Assembly: GCA_031261445.1 (NCBI GenBank)
Contig: JAISJQ010000044.1
Coordinates: forward strand, 1 to 64,000
From: Oscillospiraceae bacterium
Lineage (GTDB): Bacteria; Bacillota; Clostridia; Oscillospirales; Acutalibacteraceae
Length of the DNA stretch: 64,000 nt
Reading direction: 5' to 3'
In this document: positions 25,051-32,879 of the stretch, one piece after another
How the letters are laid out: each line of letters opens with the position of its first letter
Numbering within the stretch: the first letter of the stretch is position 1
Notes under the pieces: generated by a model
Seen by the model: only the letters and a program-made list of their open reading frames with translations
Databases searched by the model: none
Told to the model about the DNA's origin: nothing
Translations under genes and position numbers: made by a program

Positions 25051-25749
25051 ATGAAAAAACGCCCGTCTGCTTTGTGGTATCTGTTGGCTATAGCGCTGAT
25101 TGTGGCTTCGCCCATCATCATGCTTTCGGTGGTTTTGTCACAGGTGGAGTTTATGGAGGATGATCCAGCTGAATACTTGGCGTTCACACTGGATGTGGAG
25201 CACCAGAGTGCCACACTGACGTTTGCGCAAGAAGGAAAGTACCAAATCGAATATCTGACAGCGGAAAAACTGCCCAACGGGTCTTTTCCCGATGTGAGTG
25301 CCCTGCTGGTGACTAATAAAATCACGAAGCAAACGATCGTCTACAGCTTCCAGTATCCAGACCCACCCGTGCAACCGTACACAACTAGCGATGGTCTCTA
25401 TAGCTACGACCTCTTTACCGTTGTCATTGATGTACCCGGCGACTATGATTTTGCCGTCATTGTCCAACCATGGTCGTCGGACAAACGTGTACCCGTCTAT
25501 GGCGAGTACGTTGTCAACCAAATCTTTGAGCCGTCAGCGGCGCAAGTCGCCACAGTCATTGGCGGTGTGTTGCTGATGTTTGCCGCATTCATGGGCGGCA
25601 TTGTGCTCATCATCGTGCTGGCGATTCTGCGGGCACTGCATAAACAGCCCCCAGCCTATGCCTATCCACCACAACCCTATCCACCCCCACCCTACTACCC
25701 TGCGCAATATCCACCCTATAACCCACCCACACAAGGAGAAAACTCATGA
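25051..25749 (+). CDS. Two-helix membrane protein with Pro/Tyr-rich tail (paralogue 1)
   Basis: A 232-aa protein starting after GGGGAGGAG. N-terminal helix ~8-30 (ALWYLLAIALIVASPIIMLS), an extracytoplasmic domain of ~130 residues, a second helix at ~172-198 (GVLLMFAAFMGGIVLIIVLAI), and a cytoplasmic tail of Pro and Tyr (YPPQPYPPPPYYPAQYPP). It is paralogous to the next gene in topology and in the MKK(R/K)PS start. Its ATG lies 14 bp after the permease stop, so it is part of the ABC operon. It is likely an accessory subunit; family not recognised. Confidence 0.8.
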   Translation: MKKRPSALWYLLAIALIVASPIIMLSVVLSQVEFMEDDPAEYLAFTLDVEHQSATLTFAQEGKYQIEYLTAEKLPNGSFPDVSALLVTNKITKQTIVYSFQYPDPPVQPYTTSDGLYSYDLFTVVIDVPGDYDFAVIVQPWSSDKRVPVYGEYVVNQIFEPSAAQVATVIGGVLLMFAAFMGGIVLIIVLAILRALHKQPPAYAYPPQPYPPPPYYPAQYPPYNPPTQGENS

Positions 25750-26621
25750 AAAAGAAACCCTCAGGCCTCTTCTACCTCATCCCCGTGGCGTTGCTGATCA
25801 TCTCGCTCATCACGCCTTTCGCGGCCATCTTTGGCTTTGCCATCAACATTGGCGAAGAGCTCATTGCCACCGGGAACATCCAAAAGTCCCAAGAGCTCAC
25901 CGTCACAAAGGGTGCGGCCAGCTATCGCTTCACCGAAATGGGCTATGCGGTCTTCGACCTGACAGTGAAACCCGACACCGCACCGACCATCGCCCTCCCC
26001 GGGGGCGGCTCTGTCGATATCGCTGTGCCGATTGACGCCGAGAGCTACACCATCAACGCCGAGGACAAAGAGACCGGGGCACAGCTCATTTACTCCGGCA
26101 ACTTCATGCCGCTCAATCAGGAAACGGATGTGGGTTTGATGATTGGGCTGTTGTATGTCGAAAAGCCCGGCGAGTACACACTCTCCGTCAAGGACGCGGA
26201 CGGCAAGGATGCCAATGTAAAATTGGGCGTGTTGCCCGTGCTCAAGCAAGCGCAGTTTGATAAGCTCAAGAGCGACTTGATTCTGGGCGTTGTGCTCTTT
26301 GTCGCCGCCATTGTGCTGTTCATCACCCTAGGCATCGCCCGTGGCGCGAGCAAGAGGAAGCAACTGGCCAACATGCCGGCCGAGCAACCATTTGTGGCGT
26401 ATCCCGGCCAACAGCCCGGCGGCTATCCCCAGCAAGCGTATCCGCCCAGCAATGTGCCGCAATACGCGCCGCCGCAGTATAGCAACCAGCCGCCCCTGCA
26501 ACCCATCGCGCCACCCGTGCCGTATGCGCCGCCCATCGCGCCACCGATTGCGCCTCCGCCTGTGCAGGATGCATTGCCCCCCGTGCAGGATTTCCCGCCC
26601 TTCCCGCCTGTTGAGGGATGA
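25746..26621 (+). CDS. Two-helix membrane protein with Pro/Gln-rich tail (paralogue 2)
   Basis: The ATG overlaps the upstream stop (ATGA), with AAGGAG 10 nt before. The protein is 291 aa. It has the same architecture as the preceding gene: MKKKPSGLFYLIPVALLIIS helix, a ~130-residue extracytoplasmic domain, a second helix at ~180-198 (DLILGVVLFVAAIVLFITL), and a long cytoplasmic Pro/Gln/Tyr-rich tail (QPGGYPQQAYPPSNVPQYAP). The last two codons and the TGA stop are part of a TGAGGGA heptad array. Function unknown; probable partner of the ABC system. Confidence 0.8.
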   Translation: MKKKPSGLFYLIPVALLIISLITPFAAIFGFAINIGEELIATGNIQKSQELTVTKGAASYRFTEMGYAVFDLTVKPDTAPTIALPGGGSVDIAVPIDAESYTINAEDKETGAQLIYSGNFMPLNQETDVGLMIGLLYVEKPGEYTLSVKDADGKDANVKLGVLPVLKQAQFDKLKSDLILGVVLFVAAIVLFITLGIARGASKRKQLANMPAEQPFVAYPGQQPGGYPQQAYPPSNVPQYAPPQYSNQPPLQPIAPPVPYAPPIAPPIAPPPVQDALPPVQDFPPFPPVEG

Positions 26622-26900
26622 GGCATGAGGTTACAGGCGTGAGGGCAGGATTTGCCCTCACGCCTGTGAATATATCTACACCTGTAGGGGCGACCCTTGT
26701 GGTCGCCCGCTGTTAAGAATGCGCCGTGTTTTGGATATCCGCGTTGGTAAAAATCAGCGGGCGAGCGCAGAAAAGCCCCTACAATACACAACAACCCGTA
26801 GGGGCGCGCATCGCGCGTCCGCTGTGTAGAGGGCAGACATCAGAGGACAGAAGACAGAGCTTTGCCCCAAACCTATTCACTATTCACTATTACCTATTCA
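26611..26900. repeat. TGAGGGA array, three GTAGGGG palindromes, CAGAGGA and TTCACTA arrays
   Basis: TGAGGGA-TGAGGCA-TGAGGTT starts inside the previous gene, and the inverted half (TGCCCTCACGCCTG) is at about 26654. Palindromes are at about 26685-26712, 26756-26783 (reversed) and 26800-26823. CAGAGGA units are at about 26826-26860. Inverted TAGTGAA units (TTCACTATTCACTATTACC) run into the 3' end of nudF. Confidence 0.85.
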
Positions 26901-27446
26901 CTACTCAAATTCACTACTCAAAATAGCGTTGATTTTCAAAATGGCCGTCTGCGTTTTGCCGTCGGCGATTTCGCCTGAGAGCACCATCTGTACCGCGTCT
27001 GCCAGCGCGATGCGCTCGACCTCTAGGAACTCGTCCACGTCGGGCGTGGCCTCGCCTTCGGTCAAGTCCAGTGCCAAAAACATGTGAATGATTTCGCTGC
27101 AATAGCCCGGCGTGGGGTAGAACTGCCCCAGCGAACGCGTCCGCCCGGCGACTGCGCCCACTTCCTCTTTCAATTCCCGCAAGCCGGCCGCCAGCGAGTC
27201 TTCGCCCGGCTCTAGCTTGCCCGCGGGCAACTCCAGCAGCACTTTGTGGTAGGGATAACGAAACTGCCGTACAAACAACAGTGCGCCGTCTTGCGTCAGC
27301 GGTGCAATGAGCACGCCGCCCGTGTGTTCCACCACTTCCCGATAGCCAACGTGTCCGTCCGGCAGGGCGACGCTGTCCACGTGCAAGCGCACCACGCGCC
27401 CGACAAATTTTTCGTCCTGCGTCAGCGTCTTTTCCGTCAAGTCCAT
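26901..27446 (-). CDS. nudF: ADP-ribose pyrophosphatase (Nudix hydrolase)
   Basis: ATG 27446 follows AAGGAG; the longer ORF calls run through the divergent promoter. The protein is 181 aa. The Nudix box is GKLEPGEDSLAAGLRELKEEVG, preceded by FVRQFRYPYHKVLLELPAG and followed by YPTPGYCSEIIHMFLA, the ADP-ribose pyrophosphatase signature. The C-terminal SSEFE and TAG stop lie in TAGTGAA heptads. It is divergent from the M14 peptidase gene. Confidence 0.93.
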   Translation of the reverse strand: MDLTEKTLTQDEKFVGRVVRLHVDSVALPDGHVGYREVVEHTGGVLIAPLTQDGALLFVRQFRYPYHKVLLELPAGKLEPGEDSLAAGLRELKEEVGAVAGRTRSLGQFYPTPGYCSEIIHMFLALDLTEGEATPDVDEFLEVERIALADAVQMVLSGEIADGKTQTAILKINAILSSEFE

Positions 27447-27516
27447 CGTCTGCTCCTTGTGCGTATATCTGCCGCCGCCGCGCATAGTATAAACAAAACG
27501 CGCGGAGGAGACCGTC

Positions 27517-28392
27517 TTGCGAAGTGTTGTGCCTATTATACCATATGACGCCCGTGCAGTGCAACGGGTCTGTGCGCATTTGCAGGACAAATGCCCCGCC
27601 CTGCGCGTGGGGACTTTCGGGCGCAGTCTCTGCGGGCGAGCGCTGTGGGCGCTGTCGATGGGGCAGGGCGAGAGTGTGCTTGTGGCGGCGGCGTTCCACG
27701 GGCAGGAGTGGATCAGCACGTATGTGGCACTGCGTCTGGCGGAGGATCTGTGCGCGGAGGGAACACTGCCGTGCCGCGTGGTGATTGTCCCCAGCGTGAA
27801 CCCCGACGGCGTGGAGATTGCGCTCCACGGCGCGGCTACGGCGGGACGCTACGCAAATCTGGTTCTGGAGGCAGCGCACAGGGCGCACCCAGAAAACCCG
27901 ACCCTTGCGGACTGGAACGCCAACGCGCGGGGCGTGGATCTGAATCACGACTACGACGCAGGCTGGCAGACCTTGCGTGCGCTGGAGACCGCCGCGGGTA
28001 TCACCGCCCCCGCGCCGCGCCGCTATGGCGGCACAGCCCCCGCCAGCGAGCCCGAAACGCAAGCGCTCATACGCCTGACGCGGCGGCTCGATCCCGTGCG
28101 CGTTGTGGCACTGCATAGCCAAGGGGAAGAGATCTATTGGCAGTATGGCGGTGTGGACGTGTCCGGCGCGGAAAACCTCGCCCGTGCCTTTGCGCAAGCC
28201 AGCGGCTACAAGCTGGTCGAGAACGACGGCCTGGCCTCCCACGGCGGCTATAAGGACTGGTTCATCCAGGAATACACGCGCCCCGGCTTCACGCTCGAAC
28301 TGGGCAAAGGGCAAAATCCCCTGCCCCTAGCGGACTTTGCGCAGGTGTATGAAAGGGCACGAGAAATGCTCTTGCTAGCTACAAAATGCTAG
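27517..28392 (+). CDS. M14-family zinc carboxypeptidase (gamma-D-glutamyl-diamino acid type)
   Basis: TTG 27517 with GGAGGAG 6 nt upstream. The protein is 291 aa. Zinc ligands are in AAFHGQEWIS (HxxE) and in LHSQGEEIYW (His). DLNHDYDAGW and the catalytic Glu region TLELGKGQNPLPLADF are also present. This is closest to the cytoplasmic/spore M14 peptidases that cut gamma-D-Glu-diaminopimelate in wall peptides. There is no signal peptide, which fits cytoplasmic recycling of murein peptides. Confidence 0.88.
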   Translation: MRSVVPIIPYDARAVQRVCAHLQDKCPALRVGTFGRSLCGRALWALSMGQGESVLVAAAFHGQEWISTYVALRLAEDLCAEGTLPCRVVIVPSVNPDGVEIALHGAATAGRYANLVLEAAHRAHPENPTLADWNANARGVDLNHDYDAGWQTLRALETAAGITAPAPRRYGGTAPASEPETQALIRLTRRLDPVRVVALHSQGEEIYWQYGGVDVSGAENLARAFAQASGYKLVENDGLASHGGYKDWFIQEYTRPGFTLELGKGQNPLPLADFAQVYERAREMLLLATKC

Positions 28393-28668
28393 GCAATACT
28401 ATTCTATTTTGAAATCCTTCCGTAGGGGGCGATGTCCACATCGCCCCGTTTGTCTATTATCACAATTAATGCTGTTCCATATAAAGAATCCTTCCGTAGG
28501 GGCGCCCCTTGCCTGTGCCCTGCGGGTATGGTCGCCCTGATTGTCTACGGAATGGCGGGCGACTATACCCGTAGGGCACACAGGCAAGAGTCGCCCCTAC
28601 AAATTGGAGTTTTCCAGCGCAACGCTGAGCGCACAATTGTACATTGTTCTTTGTTCATTGTTCATTGG
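28393..28668. repeat. Composite repeat element (shared with 42.2 kb) and TTGTTCA array
   Basis: About 28405-28550 repeats, with few changes, the block at about 42240-42385. It contains TTTTGAAATCCTTCCGTAGG, GGCGATGTCCACATCGCCCC, a second CCTTCCGTAGG and TTGCCTGTGCCCTGCGGGTA. Opposed copies follow to 28605. A TTGTTCA array (28636-28668) includes the stop codon of the metal ATPase. Confidence 0.85.
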
Positions 28669-30524
28669 CGAAGCAATCGCGCCGCATTGAGCACCGTGAG
28701 CGCCAGCACGCCGACATCCGCGAAGACCGCCGCCGCAATGGGCGCATCGCCCAGCACCGCCCAGAGCAGCACCGCCGCTTTCGCCGCCAGAGAAAACGCA
28801 ATGTTGGCCGCCACGATGCGCCGCGTGCGCTGTGCCAGTGCGCGGACCTCCGCCAGCGCGCTCAGGTCTTCCGCCAGCAGGAGCACATCGGCCGCCTCGC
28901 TCGCCGCCTGTGTGCCCAAGCCCATGGCGATGCCCACGTCCGCCGCCGCGAGGGACGGCGTGTCGTTCACGCCGTCGCCCACAAAGGCCGTGATGCCGCC
29001 CAACCGCGTGAGCGTGTGGAGTTTGTCGGCGGGCAGCAGCTGGGCGTACACTTCATCAACCTGCGTGCACTGTGCCACAACGTCCGCTTGCGCCTGCGTG
29101 TCGCCCGTGAGTAGCACCGTGCGCTGGACACCGTTTTTTTTCAGTTTCTGGCTGATTTCCGCCGCGCCGGGGCGCAGTGCGCTCGCAAAGCGGAACGCCG
29201 CCGCCGCCACGCCGTCCACCGCCAGATACACAGGCGCATCGGACAAGGACGTGGCATCCACGCCGTACTGCGTCAACAGTCGCTTGCCACCGCAGAGCAG
29301 CTGTTGCCCAGCCACCTGCGCCACCGTGCCGCCCGCCGGGATTTCTTCGCTACTGTCCGGCGCGGGGGTGTCCCCCTGCGCGGCGGCGCGGATCGCGACC
29401 GCGAGCGGATGCTCCGAGTAGTGCTCACAGATGGCGGCCAAGCGTAAGGCCTCCTCGGCGGAAATGTCCGCCAGCGGCAGGGTTTCCGCCAGCGTGAGCG
29501 TGCCGGACGTGAGCGTGCCGGTCTTGTCAAAGGCGAAGGTGTCCGCCGTGGCGAGGGCGTCCAAAAACGTGCCGCCCTTGATGATCACGCCCTGTTTGGC
29601 CGCCGCGCCCATGCCCGCAAAGTACGCCAGCGGCACGCTGAGCACCAACGCGCAGGGACAGCTGGCCACCAAAAACGCCAGCGATTTCGTCAGCCACGTG
29701 ACCCATTCGCCCGTCAAGAGCGCACCCAGGACGAACACCAGCGCCGCCGCGCCCACCACGGAGGGCGTGTAGATTTTCGCGAATTTGGCGATCAGTTTTT
29801 GCGTTTTGGAGCGGCGACCCTGCGCCTCCTCCACCATCTGCAAAATCCGCGAGGCCGCGCTGTCGCCAAACGCCGCCGTCGTGCGGATGGTGAGCAGCCC
29901 CGCGCCGTTGACCATGCCGCTGAGAACCGGCGTGCCCTCCGTGGCCTCGCGGGGGAGGCTCTCGCCCGTCAGCGCGGCGGTGTCCAGCGTGGAGCTGCCA
30001 GAGAGCACCACACCGTCCAGCGGCACGCGTGCGTGCGGCGGAATTTGCAGCAGAGCGCCCACCGCCACGTCCTGCGCCGGGACGGTCTGCACGGTATCGT
30101 CCGTCAGCAGCAACGCTTCGTCCGGGCGTATGTCCGCCAGTGCGCTGATCTCGCGGCGGCTACGCTTTTCGGCGGAGTCCTCCAGCAGTTCGCCCAAGCG
30201 AAAGAAGAGCACCACCGCCGCGCCCTCCGCAAAATCGCCGATGGCAAAGGCCGCGAGCGCCGCGATGGACATAAGCAAGGTCTCGTCAAATTCGTGCGCC
30301 CAAATGGATTTTCCCGCCGCGCGGAACACCGGCCACCCGGCCAGCAGTACGCTCGCGCCGCAGAGCGCCAGCTTGACCCAAAACGCCGCCGCGTCTGGGT
30401 ACACGGGCAACAGGCTCGCCAAAAGCAGCACGCCCGCGCTGAGCAAATCCCAAGGGAATCCGCGTTTTTCTTCGTGTTCGTGGCTGTGTCCGCAGCCGCA
30501 GCAATCGCCGTCACAGTGTGCCAT
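28662..30524 (-). CDS. Heavy-metal P1B-type ATPase (Cd/Zn/Pb class)
   Basis: A 620-aa metal-exporting ATPase, ATG after AGGAGG. There is no full N-terminal HMA domain. Instead there is a short Cys/His cluster (MAHCDGDCCGCGHSHEHEE) likely to bind metal. Membrane helices at about 30-85, TGES phosphatase motif, CPC in VASCPCALVLS (~288), phosphorylation site FDKTGTLTSG (~331), SEHPLA, and hinge GDGVNDTPSLAAADVG. The CPC motif and the upstream ArsR/CadC-type repressor point to Cd2+/Zn2+/Pb2+ export. The last codon CAA and the TGA stop are part of a TGAACAA array. Transcribed with the repressor gene 10 bp upstream. Confidence 0.94.
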   Translation of the reverse strand: MAHCDGDCCGCGHSHEHEEKRGFPWDLLSAGVLLLASLLPVYPDAAAFWVKLALCGASVLLAGWPVFRAAGKSIWAHEFDETLLMSIAALAAFAIGDFAEGAAVVLFFRLGELLEDSAEKRSRREISALADIRPDEALLLTDDTVQTVPAQDVAVGALLQIPPHARVPLDGVVLSGSSTLDTAALTGESLPREATEGTPVLSGMVNGAGLLTIRTTAAFGDSAASRILQMVEEAQGRRSKTQKLIAKFAKIYTPSVVGAAALVFVLGALLTGEWVTWLTKSLAFLVASCPCALVLSVPLAYFAGMGAAAKQGVIIKGGTFLDALATADTFAFDKTGTLTSGTLTLAETLPLADISAEEALRLAAICEHYSEHPLAVAIRAAAQGDTPAPDSSEEIPAGGTVAQVAGQQLLCGGKRLLTQYGVDATSLSDAPVYLAVDGVAAAAFRFASALRPGAAEISQKLKKNGVQRTVLLTGDTQAQADVVAQCTQVDEVYAQLLPADKLHTLTRLGGITAFVGDGVNDTPSLAAADVGIAMGLGTQAASEAADVLLLAEDLSALAEVRALAQRTRRIVAANIAFSLAAKAAVLLWAVLGDAPIAAAVFADVGVLALTVLNAARLLRQ

Positions 30525-30534
30525 GGTGTGCCTC

Positions 30535-30879
30535 CTATTTCTTGTGTGCTAGGTGAATCAGGCCGATTTGTACGATGCACTTGACGTGGTCGTCGTCCAG
30601 TGCGTAGTAGACCGTTTTGCCGTCTCGCCGTGGCTTGACCAGCCCCGCAGAGCGCAGAATCCGTAGCTGGTGCGACACCGCGCTCTGCCCCATCCCCAGC
30701 GTTTCGGCCAGATGATTGACACACAGATCGCCCGCCAACAGTGCGCAGAGAATGCGCACGCGGGTCGTGTCCCCAAACACCTTGAAGAGCTCCGCCAGCT
30801 CGTAGAGCGCGATTTCGTCCTCGGTGGGCATGGGGTGGTCAAAGCAGTCGCAACGTGCAGTCGTTTCGTGTGTATCCAT
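30535..30879 (-). CDS. ArsR/SmtB-family metal-responsive repressor (CadC-like)
   Basis: A 114-aa winged-helix regulator after AGGAGG. The N-terminus has RCDCFDH, a Cys pair like the alpha-3N metal site of CadC. ELFKVFGDTTRVRILCALL with LCVNHLA is the alpha-3 region, QSAVSHQLRILRSAGLVKPRRDGKTVYYAL the DNA-binding wing, and DDDHVKCIVQIGLIHLAHKK the alpha-5 site with Asp and His residues. It precedes the P-type ATPase and should repress both until Cd/Zn/Pb binds. A palindromic operator is present. Confidence 0.93.
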   Translation of the reverse strand: MDTHETTARCDCFDHPMPTEDEIALYELAELFKVFGDTTRVRILCALLAGDLCVNHLAETLGMGQSAVSHQLRILRSAGLVKPRRDGKTVYYALDDDHVKCIVQIGLIHLAHKK

Positions 30880-30902
30880 ACGCCGAACCTCCTATACAAT
30901 AT

Positions 30903-30918
30903 ATGAGCACTTGTTCAT
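30903..30918 (-). promoter_or_regulatory. SmtB/ArsR-type operator
   Basis: ATGAACA-AG-TGCTCAT on the minus strand is a 16-bp imperfect palindrome of the type bound by SmtB/CadC. It lies just downstream of the -10, at the expected transcription start. Confidence 0.7.
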
Positions 30919-30926
30919 TTGCTGAT

Positions 30927-30955
30927 AGTATACCATAACGCGCCCAATATGTCAA
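30927..30955 (-). promoter_or_regulatory. Consensus promoter of the metal-resistance operon
   Basis: TTGACA (30955-30950), 17 bp, TATACT (30932-30927) with TGG before it, minus strand. Confidence 0.85.
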
Positions 30956-30961
30956 CCCCTC

Positions 30962-31132
30962 GGATTAGGTAATAGGTAATAGTGAATAGTGAATAGGTGT
31001 TGGGATGAGGTTCGTAGGGGTGGATATCATCCGCCCGCTGTTCTAGCAGATGTCAGATGTCAGAAGTTAGAAGACAGAGGACAGAATGGCGAACCCCAAA
31101 ATCTGCCCTCTGTCCTCTGAACTCTGCCTTCT
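30962..31132. repeat. TAGTGAA and CAGAGGA arrays with a GTAGGGG palindrome
   Basis: TTAGGTAATAGGTAATAGTGAATAGTGAATAGG (about 30965-30997), CGTAGGGGTGGATATCATCC (about 31014-31040), then CAGATGT/CAGAAGT/CAGAGGA units (about 31048-31085) with the inverted half TCTGCCCTCTGTCCTCTG at about 31102-31132. Confidence 0.85.
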
Positions 31133-31160
31133 AAAAAAACCACCCGCGCTGGTGCGCGGG
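31133..31160 (-). terminator. Rho-independent terminator of the 41-aa mini-gene
   Basis: Minus strand: CCCGCGC-ACCA-GCGCGGG stem followed by TGG and TTTTTTT. Confidence 0.85.
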
Positions 31161-31177
31161 CAGTTTTTGGGGCGCAA

Positions 31178-31303
31178 TCAGTAGTACTCAACGCCGAACA
31201 ATTGCAGGAAATTCTTGAATTGTTCGCCAAAATAGTCGAACACAATCGTGAAGAAGGCGTTGAACCAGACGGCGGTTTCCTCCAGAGAGAAAGGCAAGGA
31301 CAT
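31178..31303 (-). CDS. 41-aa aromatic-rich mini-protein
   Basis: ATG 31303, with AAAGGAG 7 nt upstream, a consensus promoter and a terminator right after: a complete stand-alone transcription unit. The sequence MSLPFSLEETAVWFNAFFTI... is rich in Phe, Tyr and Trp and ends VEYY. The middle could form an amphipathic membrane helix. No family was recognised. It shares its set-up (tiny ORF, strong private promoter, surrounded by repeats) with the 45-aa gene at 643 and the partial gene at 63955. Confidence 0.7.
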   Translation of the reverse strand: MSLPFSLEETAVWFNAFFTIVFDYFGEQFKNFLQLFGVEYY

Positions 31304-31334
31304 AGCGGACTCCTTTGCGTGAAGTGATGGCTTG

Positions 31335-31363
31335 ATTGTAACATATTGCGCCCGACTTGTCAA
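31335..31363 (-). promoter_or_regulatory. Promoter of the 41-aa mini-gene
   Basis: TTGACA (31363-31358), 17 bp, TACAAT (31340-31335) with TGT before it, minus strand. Confidence 0.8.
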
Positions 31364-31371
31364 GCCCTTTG

Positions 31372-31505
31372 ATTAGGTAATAGGTAATAGTGAATAGGTG
31401 TTGGGGCAATGAGGCGTGAGGAGGGGGTGAGGTTTGTAGGGGCGAGCTGTGCTCGCCCGCTGGTTATGCCTCATCCCTGAACCCTCACCCCTCATTCCTC
31501 AACGC
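31372..31505. repeat. TAGTGAA and TGAGGCG arrays with a GTAGGGG palindrome
   Basis: TTAGGTAATAGGTAATAGTGAATAGG (about 31373-31399), TGAGGCG-TGAGGAG (about 31410-31430), TGTAGGGGCGAGCTGTGCTC (about 31436-31462), and the inverted CCTCATCCCTGAACCCTCACC to about 31502. Confidence 0.8.
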
Positions 31506-31508
31506 CTC

Positions 31509-31537
31509 TTGTCAAGCAAGGCAAAATGGTGTATAAT
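31509..31537 (+). promoter_or_regulatory. Promoter of the phenylacetate-CoA ligase-like gene
   Basis: TTGTCA (31509-31514), 17 bp, TATAAT (31532-31537) preceded by GTG. Confidence 0.75.
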
Positions 31538-31594
31538 TAAGCGCAGAATATCGCTAGGGGCGCAGCCCCCCATATAAGAACAAGGAGCACCCCC

Positions 31595-32830
31595 ATGGAA
31601 TTCACCCCCACCCTCATCGCCGACCTGCAACAGGCCATCGGCCACGCCTTGGATGGCGCGTTTTATCAGAAGCGTTTTGCTGGGCTCGATCCCCGCGAGA
31701 TTGACAGCCAGGCTGCCTTTGAGGCACTGCCCTTCACCGACAAAAACGACCTGCGCGAGGCCTACCCGCTGGGCTTGTCCGCCGTGGACGAGCGCGAAAT
31801 CGTGCGCATCCACTCCTCCAGCGGCACGACCGGCACGCCCGTCATCATCCCCTACACGCGCCAAGACGTCGCCGACTGGGCGACCATGTTCGCGCGTTGC
31901 TACGCCACCGCGGGCATCACGCCGGCCGACCGCATCCACATCACGCCGGGCTATGGGCTCTGGACGGCGGGCATCGGCTTTCAGCTGGGCGCGGAAAAAC
32001 TGGGCGCTATGGCCATCCCCATGGGCCCGGGCAACACCGAAAAACAGCTGCAGATGATGCAGGATTTGGGGAGCACGGTGCTGTGCGCCACGTCCAGCTA
32101 TGCGCTGTTGCTGGCGGAAGAAATCGCCAAGCGCGGCCTGAAGGACAAAATCCAGCTGAAAAAAGGCGTCATCGGCAGCGAGCGTTGGGGCGAAAAAATG
32201 CGCCAGCGCATCGCCGACGAGCTGGGCGTTGCGCTCTACGACATCTACGGGCTGACGGAAATCTACGGCCCGGGCATCGGCATCAACTGCTCCCAGAGCA
32301 GCGCCATGCACCTGTGGACGGACTTTTTCTACTACGAAATCATCGACCCCAAGACGGGCGTCGCCGTGCCTGAGGGCGAAATCGGCGAGCTGGTCATCAC
32401 CACCCTGCGCAAAGAGGGCGCACCGCTCATCCGCTACCGTACGCACGACCTGACCCGCGCCGTGCCCGGCGCTTGCCCCTGCGGCAGTCCCTTCCCGCGC
32501 ATTGACGCGATTTTGGGGCGCAGTGACGACATGATTAAGGTCAAGGGCGTGATACTTTTCCCCGGAAAGGTGGATAGCCTCCTGAGCGGCATCGCCGACG
32601 TGTCCAGCGAGTACCAAATCATGATTGACCATCTGGGTGGCCGCGACCAGCTGACCGTGTTCTTCGAGACCGCCATCGAAAACGTCGATTTCCGCGCCGC
32701 GCTCGAACAGAACGTGCAGGCCGCGTTCAAGCAACAAATCGGCTTCCTGCCCATCGCCAAAGCCGTCGGCATGGGCGAGTTGCCGCGCTCGGAAAAGAAA
32801 TCCACGCGGATTTTTGATAACAGGTATTGA
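31595..32830 (+). CDS. Phenylacetate-CoA ligase family adenylate-forming enzyme
   Basis: A 411-aa protein after AAGGAG. The ATP-binding loop is HSSSGTTGTPVIIPYT, then IYGLTEIYGPGIGINC, RYRTHDLT and LGRSDDMIKVKGVILFPGKV, and the C-terminal PaaK_C domain. Such enzymes activate phenylacetate, indoleacetate or other aryl acids as CoA thioesters. In gut Clostridia they often belong with indolepyruvate oxidoreductase, but no iorAB is in the window. Substrate is inferred from family only. Confidence 0.9.
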   Translation: MEFTPTLIADLQQAIGHALDGAFYQKRFAGLDPREIDSQAAFEALPFTDKNDLREAYPLGLSAVDEREIVRIHSSSGTTGTPVIIPYTRQDVADWATMFARCYATAGITPADRIHITPGYGLWTAGIGFQLGAEKLGAMAIPMGPGNTEKQLQMMQDLGSTVLCATSSYALLLAEEIAKRGLKDKIQLKKGVIGSERWGEKMRQRIADELGVALYDIYGLTEIYGPGIGINCSQSSAMHLWTDFFYYEIIDPKTGVAVPEGEIGELVITTLRKEGAPLIRYRTHDLTRAVPGACPCGSPFPRIDAILGRSDDMIKVKGVILFPGKVDSLLSGIADVSSEYQIMIDHLGGRDQLTVFFETAIENVDFRAALEQNVQAAFKQQIGFLPIAKAVGMGELPRSEKKSTRIFDNRY

Positions 32831-32879
32831 TTATGCGTATGGGGTACACGGCGGCAAAAGCGAGGAAGGGGATTGACAA

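Noticed and set aside
26914-28314. 466-aa minus-strand ORF spanning nudF and the M14 gene
   Set aside because: It is out of frame with nudF and antisense to the M14 peptidase, both of which have full motif sets.
28432-29421. 329-aa plus-strand ORF over the metal ATPase
   Set aside because: Antisense Ser/Ala-rich shadow that begins in repeats.
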